A stretch of DNA of 33,298 bases from Betaproteobacteria bacterium (lineage in GTDB: Bacteria; Pseudomonadota; Gammaproteobacteria; Burkholderiales; SG8-39), in assembly GCA_947478805.1 (NCBI GenBank), contig CANJXQ010000028.1, positions 1-33,298 on the forward strand, given 5' to 3'. A program made the translations under genes and the position numbers. Positions 1-8,783 of this stretch are shown here, one piece after another. The notes under the pieces were generated by a model. That model was not told where the DNA came from and searched no databases. It saw only the letters and a program-made list of their open reading frames with translations. The number at the start of each line of letters is the position of its first letter. The stretch's first letter is position 1.

Positions 1-1
1 G

Positions 2-526
2 GTCAGCGCCCTGGTGCAGGTGTCCCTCGACCTCTTTCCCCTGTACCTGCCGATCTACGGCCGGAGCATCGGGCTGTCGCCCTCGACCATCGGCAACCTC
101 GTCGGGGTGGTATTCATCTCCGCGTTCGTGGCGCAAATGGTGCTCGCGCGCGTCGTCAGCCGCTTTGGCGAACGCAACGTCATATCGACCAGCTTCGTGA
201 CGGCGATGTGCGGTTTCCTGCTCATGCCGCTGGCCGATGGCGCGATTGCGCTCGGGCTGGTCGCCTGCGTGTTCGGCATGGCCATGGGTAGCGGTCACCC
301 GATTACCAGCATGCTCCTCTCTAGCCGAGCGCCGGGCGGCCGGCCCGCGGAATCGCTGGGTTTCCGGTTGAGCATCAACAATGCCGTTCGCCTGGTCGCG
401 CCGACGGCGCTCGGCTCGCTCGGCACTGCGCTCGGCCTTGTTCCCATGTTTTGCGTCACCGCAGCGATGATGGCGTGCGGACTGGCCTTGAGTCGCAGGC
501 TTACCTTTCGCAGTCACGGCAGTTGA
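2..526 (+). CDS. MFS transporter, C-terminal part (5' end outside window)
   Basis: The reading frame is open from the first bases of the window, so the gene begins upstream and only the last 174 residues are seen. They form alternating hydrophobic stretches with short charged loops, including an Arg-rich loop (RVVSRFGERN) of the kind found between paired helices in major facilitator superfamily carriers. This fits helices 7-12 of a 12-helix inner-membrane permease. The substrate cannot be read from this half. The gene converges on mug, with 46 bp between the two stop codons and no clear terminator hairpin. The fold class is fairly safe, the function is not. Confidence 0.7.
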   Translation, partial: VSALVQVSLDLFPLYLPIYGRSIGLSPSTIGNLVGVVFISAFVAQMVLARVVSRFGERNVISTSFVTAMCGFLLMPLADGAIALGLVACVFGMAMGSGHPITSMLLSSRAPGGRPAESLGFRLSINNAVRLVAPTALGSLGTALGLVPMFCVTAAMMACGLALSRRLTFRSHGS

Positions 527-572
527 ATGGATGCCAGTGCGCGCCGGGGCTGCAAGGCCGCCGGGGTCGCGT

Positions 573-1121
573 TCAGCGCAGTGTGTCGCGAAGTTTCCGC
601 AGTTCGATGTAATGCGGCAGTAGCGTCGCAGGATTGGCGGCGGGATTGGCGCCGCTGGGGTTTGGGCTCACGAAGACCCTGGTTTCACCGATCATTTCTT
701 CCTGCAGGCCGGTTTCCACTTTGCGGGTGATATCCAGGGCATGGAGGAGAAACATTTTCCATGCGTCCTTGCCCTGGAACCAGGCGATGCGCGGCTGGTA
801 GCGAAGCAGTTTCCTTTGCAGTGACCTGGCGCCCAGGCGGTAGTCATCGACTGACAGATCGGATGCGGAGCGTGTCGGACGCTTTACGATGTCGGTGAAG
901 CCGATCGCATGGTCGCGATAGAGGGTTTCGATTGCCTCTCGTCCCGCGGGCAGGTTGAGCGGAGCGAGTTTTGCCGTATTGAACACCGGCCAGAAGCGGT
1001 TGCCCGGGCGTGCGAATGCGAAGCCCTTCTCGACGGAGTAAATCGACGGGTTGATGCCGATCGACACGATGTCCAGGTTGTCGCGCAGGTAGTCGGGCAG
1101 TGTTTTTTCGCGTGTCGCCAT
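573..1121 (-). CDS. mug: Mismatch-specific uracil/thymine DNA glycosylase (Mug/TDG family)
   Basis: This 182-residue protein should remove uracil or thymine (and etheno-cytosine) mispaired with guanine, starting base excision repair. It carries the family-2 uracil-DNA glycosylase signatures: GINPS at residues 22-26, with the Asn that positions the attacking water, the FARPGNRFW segment just after it, and NPSGAN near residue 154 for the second active-site loop. Its length is close to E. coli Mug (168). The frame stays open upstream to 1217, but that would overlap miaA. I chose the ATG at 1121 because AGGA lies about 10 nt before it and the protein then begins at the usual family start. It lies 29 bp after miaA and is probably the last gene of a mutL-miaA-mug transcript. 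Confidence 0.85.
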   Translation of the reverse strand: MATREKTLPDYLRDNLDIVSIGINPSIYSVEKGFAFARPGNRFWPVFNTAKLAPLNLPAGREAIETLYRDHAIGFTDIVKRPTRSASDLSVDDYRLGARSLQRKLLRYQPRIAWFQGKDAWKMFLLHALDITRKVETGLQEEMIGETRVFVSPNPSGANPAANPATLLPHYIELRKLRDTLR

Positions 1122-1150
1122 GGGGTGATTTTCCTGCGCTGGCGCCTTGA

Positions 1151-2113
1151 TCAGGACGCCTCCAGTTGTCTTTGGACGTAAATACGGACCTGCTTCACAA
1201 GGTCCGGCGAAAGGCAATCGAATGACTCGGTATCCGGTGTCGAGCGCAACCAGGTGAGCTGTCGCTTGGCGAGTTGCCGGGTGGCGAAGACGCCGCGGTC
1301 GCGAAGTTCTGCCGCATCCATCGTCCCCTCAAGGTGCGCCCAGGCCTGTCGGTAGCCTACGGTGCGCATCGAAGGCATGTCGGCGCGCAGTGCATGACGC
1401 TCGCGCAATTGCCGTAATTCGTCCACCAGGCCGGCGCGCAACATGGCATCGAATCGCGCCTCGATGCGCCGGTGCAACACTGCACGCACTCCCGGAGCGA
1501 GCGCGATGGCGATCGGGCGATAGGCTTCGTTGCGCGCCTCACTCGTCGTGGCATCACGCCGGCCCTGCAACTGGGACAGCGGCTCACCGGTGATCCGGTG
1601 CACCTCCAGCGCGCGCTGGATGCGCTGCGCGTCGTTCGGTTGCAGGCGTGATGCCGTCACCGGGTCGATCCGCGCCAGTTCCCCGTGCATGGCGGGCCAG
1701 CCAATGGCCGCGGCACGCGCGTCGAGGGATGCACGTACCTGGGGATCTGCCTGCGGCAGGTTGGACAGCCCCTCGCGGAGCGACTTGAAATAGAGCATCG
1801 TGCCTCCGACCAGCAGCGGCAGACGGCCCCGTGCGATGACCTCGCCGATCAGCCGCACCGCATCCTCGCGAAAGCGGGCGGTGGAGTAGGCATCCGTGGG
1901 GTCGATGATGTCGATCAGGTGGTGCGGGACGGCGTTGCGGTCGGCCAGTGACGGCTTGGCGGTGCCGATGTTCATGTCGCGATAGGCCTGCGCCGAATCG
2001 ACGCTGATGATTTCCGCCGGCATGTGCTGCGCGAGTTCCATGGCGAGCGCCGACTTGCCGCTGGCAGTGGGGCCCATGATGAGCAGGGCCATGGCCTTCG
2101 GAAGAGGGTTCAA
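1151..2113 (-). CDS. miaA: tRNA dimethylallyltransferase
   Basis: MiaA transfers the dimethylallyl group from DMAPP to N6 of A37 in tRNAs reading codons that start with U. The 320-residue product has the P-loop GPTASGKS at residues 14-21, the DSAQAYR segment with the catalytic Asp at about 39, GTAKPS, and VGGTMLYF at about 102-109, all in family order and at the usual length. The start is uncertain. TTG at 2113 gives MNPLPKAM before the P-loop, resembling other MiaA N-termini, while ATG at 2092 would give a product 7 residues shorter. Neither has a good Shine-Dalgarno sequence, so translation may be coupled to mutL, whose stop is 39 bp upstream. The mutL-miaA pair is common in proteobacteria. 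Confidence 0.93.
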   Translation of the reverse strand: MNPLPKAMALLIMGPTASGKSALAMELAQHMPAEIISVDSAQAYRDMNIGTAKPSLADRNAVPHHLIDIIDPTDAYSTARFREDAVRLIGEVIARGRLPLLVGGTMLYFKSLREGLSNLPQADPQVRASLDARAAAIGWPAMHGELARIDPVTASRLQPNDAQRIQRALEVHRITGEPLSQLQGRRDATTSEARNEAYRPIAIALAPGVRAVLHRRIEARFDAMLRAGLVDELRQLRERHALRADMPSMRTVGYRQAWAHLEGTMDAAELRDRGVFATRQLAKRQLTWLRSTPDTESFDCLSPDLVKQVRIYVQRQLEAS

Positions 2114-2152
2114 CGCGATACCGGTGTGTGCAGTGGAGGCGGGGCGAGCGCG

Positions 2153-4066
2153 CTAGCGACCGCGCATGAAAAGCTTGTCCAGATCGGCGATGGACATCTG
2201 GTACCAGGTGGGGCGCCCGTGATTGCACTGGCCGGAGCGCTCCGTTTCTTCCATTTCGCGCAGCAATGCATTCATCTCGGGAATGCTCAGGTTGCGCTGG
2301 GCGCGCACGGCGCCATGGCAGGCCATGGTTGAGAGCAGTTCGTTCTGGCGCTCGGCGATGATCCGGCTTGCGCCCAGTTCGCGAATGTCGCGCAGGATGC
2401 CGCGGGCAAGCTCGGGCAGGTCGCCGCCCGCGAGCATGGCGGGCACCGCGCGCACGGCCAGCGTGGTGGGCGACAGGGGGGCGAGGTCGAACCCCAGCAA
2501 CTGCAAAGTGGACTCGTGCTCTTCGGCCGTGGCGATGTCAAGGCGGTCGGCGTTGAATGCGGAAGGCACGAGCAGCTTCTGCGTTTGCATGCTGCTTGCA
2601 TCCAGCGCCAGCTTCAGTTTTTCATAGAGGATGCGCTCATGGGCCGCGTGCATGTCGACGAGGACCAGTCCCGCCTGGTTCTGCGCCAGGATGTAGAGGC
2701 CGTGGAGCTGCGCCAATGCATAGCCCAGCTGAGGGACTTGGCCGGAAGCGGTGCTTTCGACGGCCGCATTGGCCAGTGCTTGCGGGCCGATGGCTGGCGC
2801 GGGTGCATCGCTGCCGGTGACTTCGCGCAAGTCGGCCCTGTAGGGTTGGGCGAAAAACGCGGCATAGTCGCTGTGCGGCTGGGCCACGCCCAGTGTTCCC
2901 TGGCGCAATCCCGTCGTGGCGTGCAGCCCGTACGGCTGACCTTCGGTAGATGCGGGCACGCCGGGGCGTGCCAGGGCTGATGCGACGGCCTGGGCAGCGT
3001 TCGGCGCGAAAGCGCCCGGAGCAGGGGCCATGGCGACGTTTGAAGCCAAGGCCTTGGAGACAGCGTGATAAACGAACTGGTGCACCGCGCGCGAATCGCG
3101 AAAACGCACTTCGGTCTTGGATGGGTGCACATTGACGTCCACCGCCCGTGGATCGATACCGAGGTAGATCACGTAGGCCGGCTGACGATCGCCATGCAGG
3201 ACATCGCGATAGGCTTCGCGCAGGGCATGCGCGAGCACCTTGTCGCGAACGAAACGCCCGTTGACGAAAACGAATTGCTGGTCGCGCGAGGCGCGAGAGA
3301 ACGCGGGCGATCCGGCGTATCCGCGGATCGACAGGTGGGTAGTCCCTGCCGAATCGGTACTGGCACCGACGACATCGGCGCTGATCCGCTCATCGACCGC
3401 TCGCATGCTTGCGGCGAATTCGTCGCCCAGCACCGCCTCGACGCGGCGCGCGAGTTCACTGCGCGGCAGGTGCATGGACACCCGCCCATTGTGCTTCAGG
3501 CTGAAGGCAACGTCCGGTCGCGACAGGGCAGCGCGCTTGACCACGGCATCGCAGTGGGCGAACTCGGTGGCCTCCATTTTCAGGAACTTGCGGCGCGCCG
3601 GCGTATTGAAATACAGGTCGGCCACATCCACCGTGGTCCCGGTGGCGTGGGCTGCCGGCTCCACGGCGCCCGCACTGGCGTCGCCTTCGGCCCCGATGCG
3701 CCAGCCGCGCGACGCGCCGGTGTGTCTTGTCATGAGCGACACCCGCGCGACCGAGGCGATGCTGGCCAGCGCTTCACCGCGAAATCCGAGTGATCGTACC
3801 CCCTCCAGGTCGTCCAGCGACGCGATCTTGCTGGTGGCGTGGCGGGCCAGCGCCAGGGGCAGGTCATCGGCCTCGATTCCCGAGCCATCGTCGGTGATGC
3901 GTATGCGCTTCATGCCGCCCTGCTCGAGGGCGACTTCGATCGATTGCGCGCCGGCATCCAGGGCGTTTTCCACCAGTTCCTTGACCACGGAGGCCGGGCG
4001 CTCCACCACTTCGCCTGCGGCGATCTGGCTGATCAGCGTGTCGGGGAGTGGCTGGATGCGGGGCAT
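2153..4066 (-). CDS. mutL: DNA mismatch repair protein MutL (endonuclease type)
   Basis: MutL links mismatch recognition by MutS to strand removal. The 637-residue protein starts with the GHKL ATPase motifs: NALDAGA at about 34-40, DDGSGI at about 59-64 and LGFRGEAL at about 93-100, then a GTTVDV...NTPARRKFL block. A weakly conserved linker of roughly 110 residues rich in Ala, Pro and Gln follows. The C-terminal dimerisation domain holds DMHAAHER at about 471, ACHGAVR at about 582 and CNHGRP at about 614. These are the metal-binding endonuclease motifs that are missing from the Dam-dependent E. coli protein, so this MutL probably nicks DNA itself. I chose the ATG at 4066 (MPRIQPLPD, the usual start) over an upstream GTG at 4123. 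Confidence 0.95.
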   Translation of the reverse strand: MPRIQPLPDTLISQIAAGEVVERPASVVKELVENALDAGAQSIEVALEQGGMKRIRITDDGSGIEADDLPLALARHATSKIASLDDLEGVRSLGFRGEALASIASVARVSLMTRHTGASRGWRIGAEGDASAGAVEPAAHATGTTVDVADLYFNTPARRKFLKMEATEFAHCDAVVKRAALSRPDVAFSLKHNGRVSMHLPRSELARRVEAVLGDEFAASMRAVDERISADVVGASTDSAGTTHLSIRGYAGSPAFSRASRDQQFVFVNGRFVRDKVLAHALREAYRDVLHGDRQPAYVIYLGIDPRAVDVNVHPSKTEVRFRDSRAVHQFVYHAVSKALASNVAMAPAPGAFAPNAAQAVASALARPGVPASTEGQPYGLHATTGLRQGTLGVAQPHSDYAAFFAQPYRADLREVTGSDAPAPAIGPQALANAAVESTASGQVPQLGYALAQLHGLYILAQNQAGLVLVDMHAAHERILYEKLKLALDASSMQTQKLLVPSAFNADRLDIATAEEHESTLQLLGFDLAPLSPTTLAVRAVPAMLAGGDLPELARGILRDIRELGASRIIAERQNELLSTMACHGAVRAQRNLSIPEMNALLREMEETERSGQCNHGRPTWYQMSIADLDKLFMRGR

Positions 4067-4137
4067 GAGTTGGGCGGGCAGAGGGGAGCGGGACGTTTTG
4101 CACCCGGTTGCGGGTGGAGCCACAGCGAATGACAGCG

Positions 4138-4143
4138 ATTATA
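4138..4143 (-). promoter_or_regulatory. Candidate -10 element for mutL
   Basis: On the minus strand this reads TATAAT exactly, 71 bp before the mutL ATG, in the 192-bp gap between the divergent mutL and dedA genes. I could not find a convincing -35 hexamer 16-18 bp upstream of it. The implied start of transcription near 4131 would give mutL a leader of about 65 nt. Weak evidence taken alone. Confidence 0.35.
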
Positions 4144-4246
4144 TGGGCTCGTCGTCCGGGCGAGGGAGTTTGTACATGCGATCTTGCGTGAGATCGTCAT
4201 CGAGGAGGAAGGCGCCTGCCGCGGAGGATGGTCGGAGGCCGCGGGG

Positions 4247-4252
4247 TACAAT
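4247..4252 (+). promoter_or_regulatory. Candidate -10 element of a leaderless dedA transcript
   Basis: TACAAT is followed by exactly 6 nt (CCGTAC) and then the dedA ATG at 4259. Transcription would therefore begin at or next to the start codon. No Shine-Dalgarno sequence lies in the usual window before this ATG, and no clear -35 is seen. The same spacing recurs at nadE and at the FemAB-like gene in this window. Confidence 0.35.
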
Positions 4253-4258
4253 CCGTAC

Positions 4259-4912
4259 ATGGAAATCGTGCTGCAATTCTGGGACATCATCGTTCACCTC
4301 GACAAGCATCTCGCTGCGCTGGTGCAGCAATACGGCATGTGGGTCTACGCGCTCCTGTTCGCGATCATTTTCTGTGAAACGGGGCTGGTGGTCACCCCCT
4401 TCCTGCCCGGAGACTCATTGCTTTTCGTCGCCGGAACGCTGTGGGCGGTGAGCGACATGAATGTGCATGCGCTGGTCGTGATCCTCGTCGTTGCGGCAAT
4501 CCTCGGGGATGCATTGAACTATGCGGTAGGACGGTACTTTGGCGCGCGCGTTTTCAAGTGGGAGGATTCACGGTTCTTCAATCGCCATGCGCTGCAACGA
4601 ACGCACGAGTTCTACGAGCGCTATGGCGGCAAGACGATCGTGATCGCGCGATTTGTCCCGATCATCCGCACCTTTGCGCCGTTCGTTGCCGGCATCGGCG
4701 AGATGACTTATGCGAAATTCGCATTCTTCAACGTGACCGGCGCGCTGCTTTGGGTGGTGTCACTGGTCTATGCAGGGTATTTCTTCGGCAACATTCCGCT
4801 GATCCGCAACAATCTGACCGTGGTCATATTCGGCATCATCGGGATATCGCTGCTCCCGATCGTCGCGGAGTTCCTGCGCCACGCCATGCGGAGAGGGCGC
4901 TCTAGCGGCTGA
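4259..4912 (+). CDS. DedA family inner-membrane protein
   Basis: The 217-residue protein belongs to the DedA/SNARE-associated family, whose members are proposed to be lipid carriers (some recycle undecaprenyl phosphate) and affect envelope stress and drug resistance. The hallmark motifs are present: [15 protein letters not shown] with the membrane-embedded acidic residue, [10 protein letters not shown], and [17 protein letters not shown] with its conserved arginines. Four or five hydrophobic segments are visible, and the end is basic (RHAMRRGR). The frame is open back to 4184, but the ATG at 4259 is the normal family start. The last 11 bp overlap the end of amiC on the other strand. Which lipid it handles cannot be told from the sequence. 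Confidence 0.88.
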   Translation: MEIVLQFWDIIVHLDKHLAALVQQYGMWVYALLFAIIFCETGLVVTPFLPGDSLLFVAGTLWAVSDMNVHALVVILVVAAILGDALNYAVGRYFGARVFKWEDSRFFNRHALQRTHEFYERYGGKTIVIARFVPIIRTFAPFVAGIGEMTYAKFAFFNVTGALLWVVSLVYAGYFFGNIPLIRNNLTVVIFGIIGISLLPIVAEFLRHAMRRGRSSG

Positions 4913-6401
4913 TCGAGGCGAGTGTCGAGCGCGACAGCGGCGGGTTGCGCGAGAAGTAGCGCTTGATCCCTTTCAGGATTGCGAGCGCAAGACGCTCCTG
5001 GTAGGCGTCATCCGAGAGCCGCTTTTCTTCCTCGGGGTTGCTGATGAAGGCGGTCTCGACCAGGATGGAAGGGATGTCCGGCGCCTTTAGCACCGCGAAT
5101 CCCGCCTGCTCCACGTGCGCCTTGTGCAAGGTGTTGATGCCGCCCAATTCTCCCAGCACCGAGAGCCCGAGCTTCAGGCTGTCCTGGATGGTGGCGGTCT
5201 GCGACAGGTCGAGCAGTGTCTGGGCGAGAAAGCGATCCTTGACGTCCAGATTGACACCGCCGATGAGGTCGGCGTCATTTTCCTTTTTTGCCAGCCACTT
5301 GGCTGCCGTGCTGGTCGCGCCGCGCTCGGACAGGGCGAACACCGACGATCCGCGTGCATGCGGCTTGATGAAGGCATCGGCATGGATGGACACGAAGAGG
5401 TCCGCGCGCACGCGTCGCGCTTTTTCGACACGGCCGCCGAGGGGAATGAAGTAATCGCCATCGCGTATCAACACGCCGCGCATGTTGGGCTCCGCATCGA
5501 GCACCGCCTTCAAGCGCCGTGCGATGGCCAGGGTCACGTTCTTTTCGTACGTGCCGCGACTTCCTCGCGCTCCGGGGTCTTCGCCGCCGTGGCCGGCGTC
5601 GATGGCAATGGTGACCAGGCGATCGACGATGGGTTCCCTGCCGCCCCTGTTCTTTTGCGCCGCCTTGTCGAACGGACCGACCGTCGCCCGCATATCCGTA
5701 CCGCGCGCCTCTTCAACGAGGACAGACGGGGCGACTGGGGCAGGCTGGGTGGGTGCTGCTGCGGTTGCCTGGGCGGTCGGAGCAGGGGCAGGAGCAGGCG
5801 CAGGAGACGGCGGGGCACTGCTCAAGGTGCTGCTCATGCCGCTGACTGGCGGCGCGCTTGCGACGCCGGGTGATTGTTCCTGCTTCACGAACAGGGCAAG
5901 CAGCGGGTCCGGCGGCGCGACGGGAAACAGATCGAGAACCAGCCTGTGGCCATACTCGCCGACCGGTTTCAGGACAAAGATCTGAGGCTTGACCTCGGCT
6001 TTGAGGTCAAGCACCACGCGGGCCACGCCGGGCTTGTAGCGGGCGGCGCGCAAATTTGCGATATAGGGATCCGTGGCGAGGAGCTTGCCCGAGAGCGCCT
6101 GTTGCACGCTGGCGACATTGACATCCTCCAGGTCCAGCACCAGGCGCTCGGGGTTCTTTACGATGAGCAATTCATGCCGGATGGGATTCTTCGATTCCAG
6201 CGTCAGTCGCGTGTAGTCCTGCGCGGGCCAGATGCGCACGGCACGGACATCTTCCGCGCGCGCCCGTCCGCCGCCGATTGCTGCCAGCACCAGTTGCGAC
6301 AGGAACAGGGCGACGAAACCGAGCAGCGCAAGCCGTAGAAGGAGTTCCCCGCTCAGGAGGGCTTTGCGGGCGAATTCGAGGCTGTTAAGGACGCGACGCA
6401 T
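4902..6401 (-). CDS. amiC: N-acetylmuramoyl-L-alanine amidase, AMIN plus Amidase_3 domains
   Basis: This periplasmic zinc amidase cuts the amide bond between MurNAc and the stem peptide and helps daughter cells separate. The 499 residues show a basic N-terminus with a hydrophobic core, an ARA-type cleavage site near residue 49, an AMIN domain (roughly 52-160) that localises such enzymes to the septum, an Ala/Pro/Gln-rich linker, and a C-terminal Amidase_3 domain. Zinc ligands and catalytic residues are visible: [10 protein letters not shown] (His), TYEKN (Glu), SIHAD (His) and [12 protein letters not shown] (Glu). The start overlaps the end of tsaE by 49 bp, indicating co-transcription. E. 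coli AmiB or AmiC is the nearest named type. The symbol follows the usual naming for AMIN-containing proteobacterial enzymes. Confidence 0.92.
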   Translation of the reverse strand: MRRVLNSLEFARKALLSGELLLRLALLGFVALFLSQLVLAAIGGGRARAEDVRAVRIWPAQDYTRLTLESKNPIRHELLIVKNPERLVLDLEDVNVASVQQALSGKLLATDPYIANLRAARYKPGVARVVLDLKAEVKPQIFVLKPVGEYGHRLVLDLFPVAPPDPLLALFVKQEQSPGVASAPPVSGMSSTLSSAPPSPAPAPAPAPTAQATAAAPTQPAPVAPSVLVEEARGTDMRATVGPFDKAAQKNRGGREPIVDRLVTIAIDAGHGGEDPGARGSRGTYEKNVTLAIARRLKAVLDAEPNMRGVLIRDGDYFIPLGGRVEKARRVRADLFVSIHADAFIKPHARGSSVFALSERGATSTAAKWLAKKENDADLIGGVNLDVKDRFLAQTLLDLSQTATIQDSLKLGLSVLGELGGINTLHKAHVEQAGFAVLKAPDIPSILVETAFISNPEEEKRLSDDAYQERLALAILKGIKRYFSRNPPLSRSTLASISR

Positions 6402-6913
6402 TGCTTGCCTGCAAGGGTGTGTGCGACGAGGCGAACATGCCGTGATTCGCCAGGTGCAGTGCGCTCTGAGTCGTGGTGTGTATCACAAGATGGTTCAGCC
6501 GCATCACCAACGCTATCGATGATGATGTCGAGGTCGGGTTGGGGCAAATCGCTGCCGGCTTTTTCGGGCCATTCGACAAGGCAGATGCCGTCCCCGCCGA
6601 AGTAGTCCGAGAAACCCGCTTCACGCCATTCATGGGAATCCCGGAATCTATAAAAATCAAAGTGGTATAAGTGTAACCTCGAAACGGTATAAAGTTCAAC
6701 CAGCGTATAGGTCGGACTCTTGACCCGACCGGTGTGGCCGAGGGCCTCCAGCAGCGCCCGAACCAGGGTGGTTTTGCCGGCGCCCAGGTCGCCGTGCAGG
6801 TACAGCTTCAGGCCGGGCGACAGGGCGGGCGCCAGCCGCGCGCCCAGCAGGCGGGTCGCGGCTTCGTCGGCCAATTCGAATTCAAGCTCGGGCGGGGCGC
6901 TATGATCGGTCAT
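6353..6913 (-). CDS. tsaE: tRNA t6A37 synthesis ATPase TsaE
   Basis: TsaE is the small P-loop ATPase that works with TsaB and TsaD in threonylcarbamoylation of A37 in ANN-decoding tRNAs. The 186-residue product has Walker A GDLGAGKT at 41-48, SPTYTLVE at 66-73, the HFDFYRF segment with its conserved Asp near 86, and EWPEK at about 114-118. It is about 30 residues longer than the E. coli protein (153). The extra length lies in an acidic/polar insert after residue 135 and a short tail that overlaps amiC. The ATG at 6913 faces queG across 45 bp. TsaE next to an AmiC-type amidase is a widespread arrangement. Confidence 0.92.
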   Translation of the reverse strand: MTDHSAPPELEFELADEAATRLLGARLAPALSPGLKLYLHGDLGAGKTTLVRALLEALGHTGRVKSPTYTLVELYTVSRLHLYHFDFYRFRDSHEWREAGFSDYFGGDGICLVEWPEKAGSDLPQPDLDIIIDSVGDAAEPSCDTHHDSERTAPGESRHVRLVAHTLAGKQCVASLTASNSPAKPS

Positions 6914-6958
6914 GGCTTCGCAAATTCATCTTTGCAGTCTACTGGGGCGATCGGGCCG

Positions 6959-8068
6959 ATGACGGACTGGACGATGCTGGGTGTGTCCATCAAGGCATGG
7001 GGGACGGAGCTGGGGTTCCAAGCCGTGGCAATTTCCGACACGGATTTGTCGGCCGCCGAGCCGGGGCTCGCCGCCTGGCTCGCCGCAGGCAACCATGGCG
7101 ACATGGATTATATGGCACGCCATGGCGCCAAACGGACGCGACCGGCCGAACTGCACCCGGGCACCGTTCGTGTCATCTCGGCACGCTTGAATTATTGGCC
7201 CGGGGAGCCGGAGCGCGCGCGCAAGGAAAGCGAAGCGATCCTATCGGACGGCGCGAAGGCCTATGTGTCGCGTTATGCATTGGGTCGCGACTATCACAAG
7301 GTGATGCGGGCCCGGCTGCAAAAACTGGCCGAGCGCATTGCCGCGGAGGCCGGGCCGCATGGCTATCGCGTATTTACCGATTCCGCGCCGGTCATGGAAG
7401 TCGAACTGTCGCAAAAGTCGGGGCTGGGTTGGCGCGGCAAGCACACGCTGCTCTTGTCGCGCGAGGCCGGGTCGTATTTTTTTCTCGGGGAGATCTATAC
7501 CGACCTGCCCCTGCCGGTGGACGCGCCGGTCGAAGCCCATTGCGGCAACTGCACGCACTGCATCGACGCCTGTCCCACAGGGGCCATCACTGGCCCGTAT
7601 CGACTGGATGCGCGACGCTGCATTTCCTATCTAACCATCGAGCTCAAGGGCTCCATTCCGGAGCCCCTGCGCCCTTTGATCGGCAACCGAGTGTATGGCT
7701 GCGACGATTGCCAGCTGGTCTGCCCGTGGAACAGCTTTGCACAGCCGAGCGCGGAGGACGATTTTCGCGTACGCAATGGCCTCGATCACGCGGAATTGCT
7801 GGATCTCTTTGCCTGGGAGGAGGATGAATTCAAGTCAAGGCTGGCCGGCAGCGCGATCCTGCGCATCGGCCACCAGCGCTGGCTGAGAAATCTTGCCGTG
7901 GCCATCGGAAATGCCGCCGGAATGGTGGACAATTCACAGGCGCGCTCGATGCTTGCAGCGTTGCAGGCACGCGCCGCGTACCCGTCCGAACTGGTGCGCG
8001 AGCATGTGCAGTGGGCGATCGGTCGTCATCGTGCGGCCGGCATGAACGCAGAGGGGACCGAGGCATGA
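6959..8068 (+). CDS. queG: Epoxyqueuosine reductase
   Basis: QueG reduces epoxyqueuosine to queuosine in tRNA, the last step of the pathway, using cobalamin and two [4Fe-4S] clusters. In the 369-residue product the ferredoxin-like cysteines are plain: C195, C198, C201 and C205 (CGNCTHCIDACP), then C221, C248, C251 and C255 (CDDCQLVCPWN). The YRVFTDSAPVMEVE segment holds an Asp at about 141 matching the proposed proton donor, and GLGWRGKHT follows. The frame stays open upstream to 6734 within tsaE. I chose the ATG at 6959 because MTDW...IKAWGTELGFQAV matches the usual N-terminus. A start at 6902 would overlap tsaE. It is followed by a coupled ORF sharing an ATGA junction. Confidence 0.94.
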   Translation: MTDWTMLGVSIKAWGTELGFQAVAISDTDLSAAEPGLAAWLAAGNHGDMDYMARHGAKRTRPAELHPGTVRVISARLNYWPGEPERARKESEAILSDGAKAYVSRYALGRDYHKVMRARLQKLAERIAAEAGPHGYRVFTDSAPVMEVELSQKSGLGWRGKHTLLLSREAGSYFFLGEIYTDLPLPVDAPVEAHCGNCTHCIDACPTGAITGPYRLDARRCISYLTIELKGSIPEPLRPLIGNRVYGCDDCQLVCPWNSFAQPSAEDDFRVRNGLDHAELLDLFAWEEDEFKSRLAGSAILRIGHQRWLRNLAVAIGNAAGMVDNSQARSMLAALQARAAYPSELVREHVQWAIGRHRAAGMNAEGTEA

Positions 8069-8583
8069 AGTTGCGGCAGATCAAGATCGAACATGCGCCC
8101 GTGCAGGACCGCCTGCTGATGCGCATCGCCACCGACGGCAACCAGGAAATCCTGCTTTGGCTGACGCGGCGGTGCGTGAAGTTGCTGTGGCCCGCACTGA
8201 TGGGCCTGGCGCAGAAAATTCCGGCCATTGCCACGCAGGCGCACCCGGACGCGCGCTCCGCGCTGCTCGGGATGCGCCATGAAGAGGCCGTGCGCAAGTC
8301 CGACTTCTCGAAGCCCTACGATGCGGCGTCGCTGGAGCGGCCCTTGGGGCCAGAGCCGATGCTGGTGGCGCGCATACAAACGCGCCGGGAGGACTCCGGG
8401 CAACTGCTGCTGGCCCTGTTGCCACTGGAAGGGCAGGGCGTCAACGTGGCACTGGACGAGGCACTGCTCCATTCGCTGTCCAAGCTGCTGCAAAACGTGG
8501 TCAAGGGCGCCGACTGGGACTTGGAGTTGAGTCTTCCCGTCGGAATGGCGACGGTTGCGGGGCCGGCGGTGACGTTGAATTGA
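8065..8583 (+). CDS. Conserved protein of unknown function, coupled to queG
   Basis: The 172-residue product starts at an ATG that overlaps the queG stop (ATGA), so the two are translated together. It is soluble in appearance, with no signal peptide, membrane segment or cysteine cluster. Its first third reads like two beta strands and a turn (KLRQIKIEHAPVQDRLLMRI, then EILLWLTRRCVKLLWP), the middle is helical and rich in Arg and Ala, and the C-terminus is again strand-rich. I recall similar proteins beside queG in other betaproteobacteria, but no function is known to me. The position suggests a role near tRNA modification or cobalamin/iron-sulfur maintenance. That is guilt by association only. 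Confidence 0.75.
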   Translation: MKLRQIKIEHAPVQDRLLMRIATDGNQEILLWLTRRCVKLLWPALMGLAQKIPAIATQAHPDARSALLGMRHEEAVRKSDFSKPYDAASLERPLGPEPMLVARIQTRREDSGQLLLALLPLEGQGVNVALDEALLHSLSKLLQNVVKGADWDLELSLPVGMATVAGPAVTLN

Positions 8584-8783
8584 GCGGTGGAACATCAAAG
8601 GCGCGTCGAGCCTTGAAGGTCAGCCTCGAGTTATCCCCGCATTGACCCTCCCCTTCGCATGACCGGGGCAGAGTCGTTTTTCTTCCGAATCTTTAGGGGC
8701 AGTCATCGCTGTAGTAATGTCGTTTGCCCTAGCGGGAAGCGCTTCTGGCGCCGACATCGCCGCGATGATCGCATTTGTCGTCC
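8584..8783. other. Intergenic stretch without recognised content
   Basis: This 200-bp stretch separates the queG-linked gene from the IclR remnant. It contains no frame with protein-family character, no clear promoter pair and no hairpin followed by a T-run. It marks the left border of the accessory block and may hold further decayed sequence from the regulator gene. Confidence 0.5.

Noticed and set aside
3240-4451. 403-codon frame opposite mutL and running into dedA
   Set aside because: Low-complexity Ser/Arg/Ala translation. It crosses two well-supported genes in the wrong frame.
8065-8068. Treating the 8011 start as the true start of the queG-linked gene
   Set aside because: It would overlap queG by 58 bp with no ribosome binding site. 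The ATGA-coupled start at 8065 is better.
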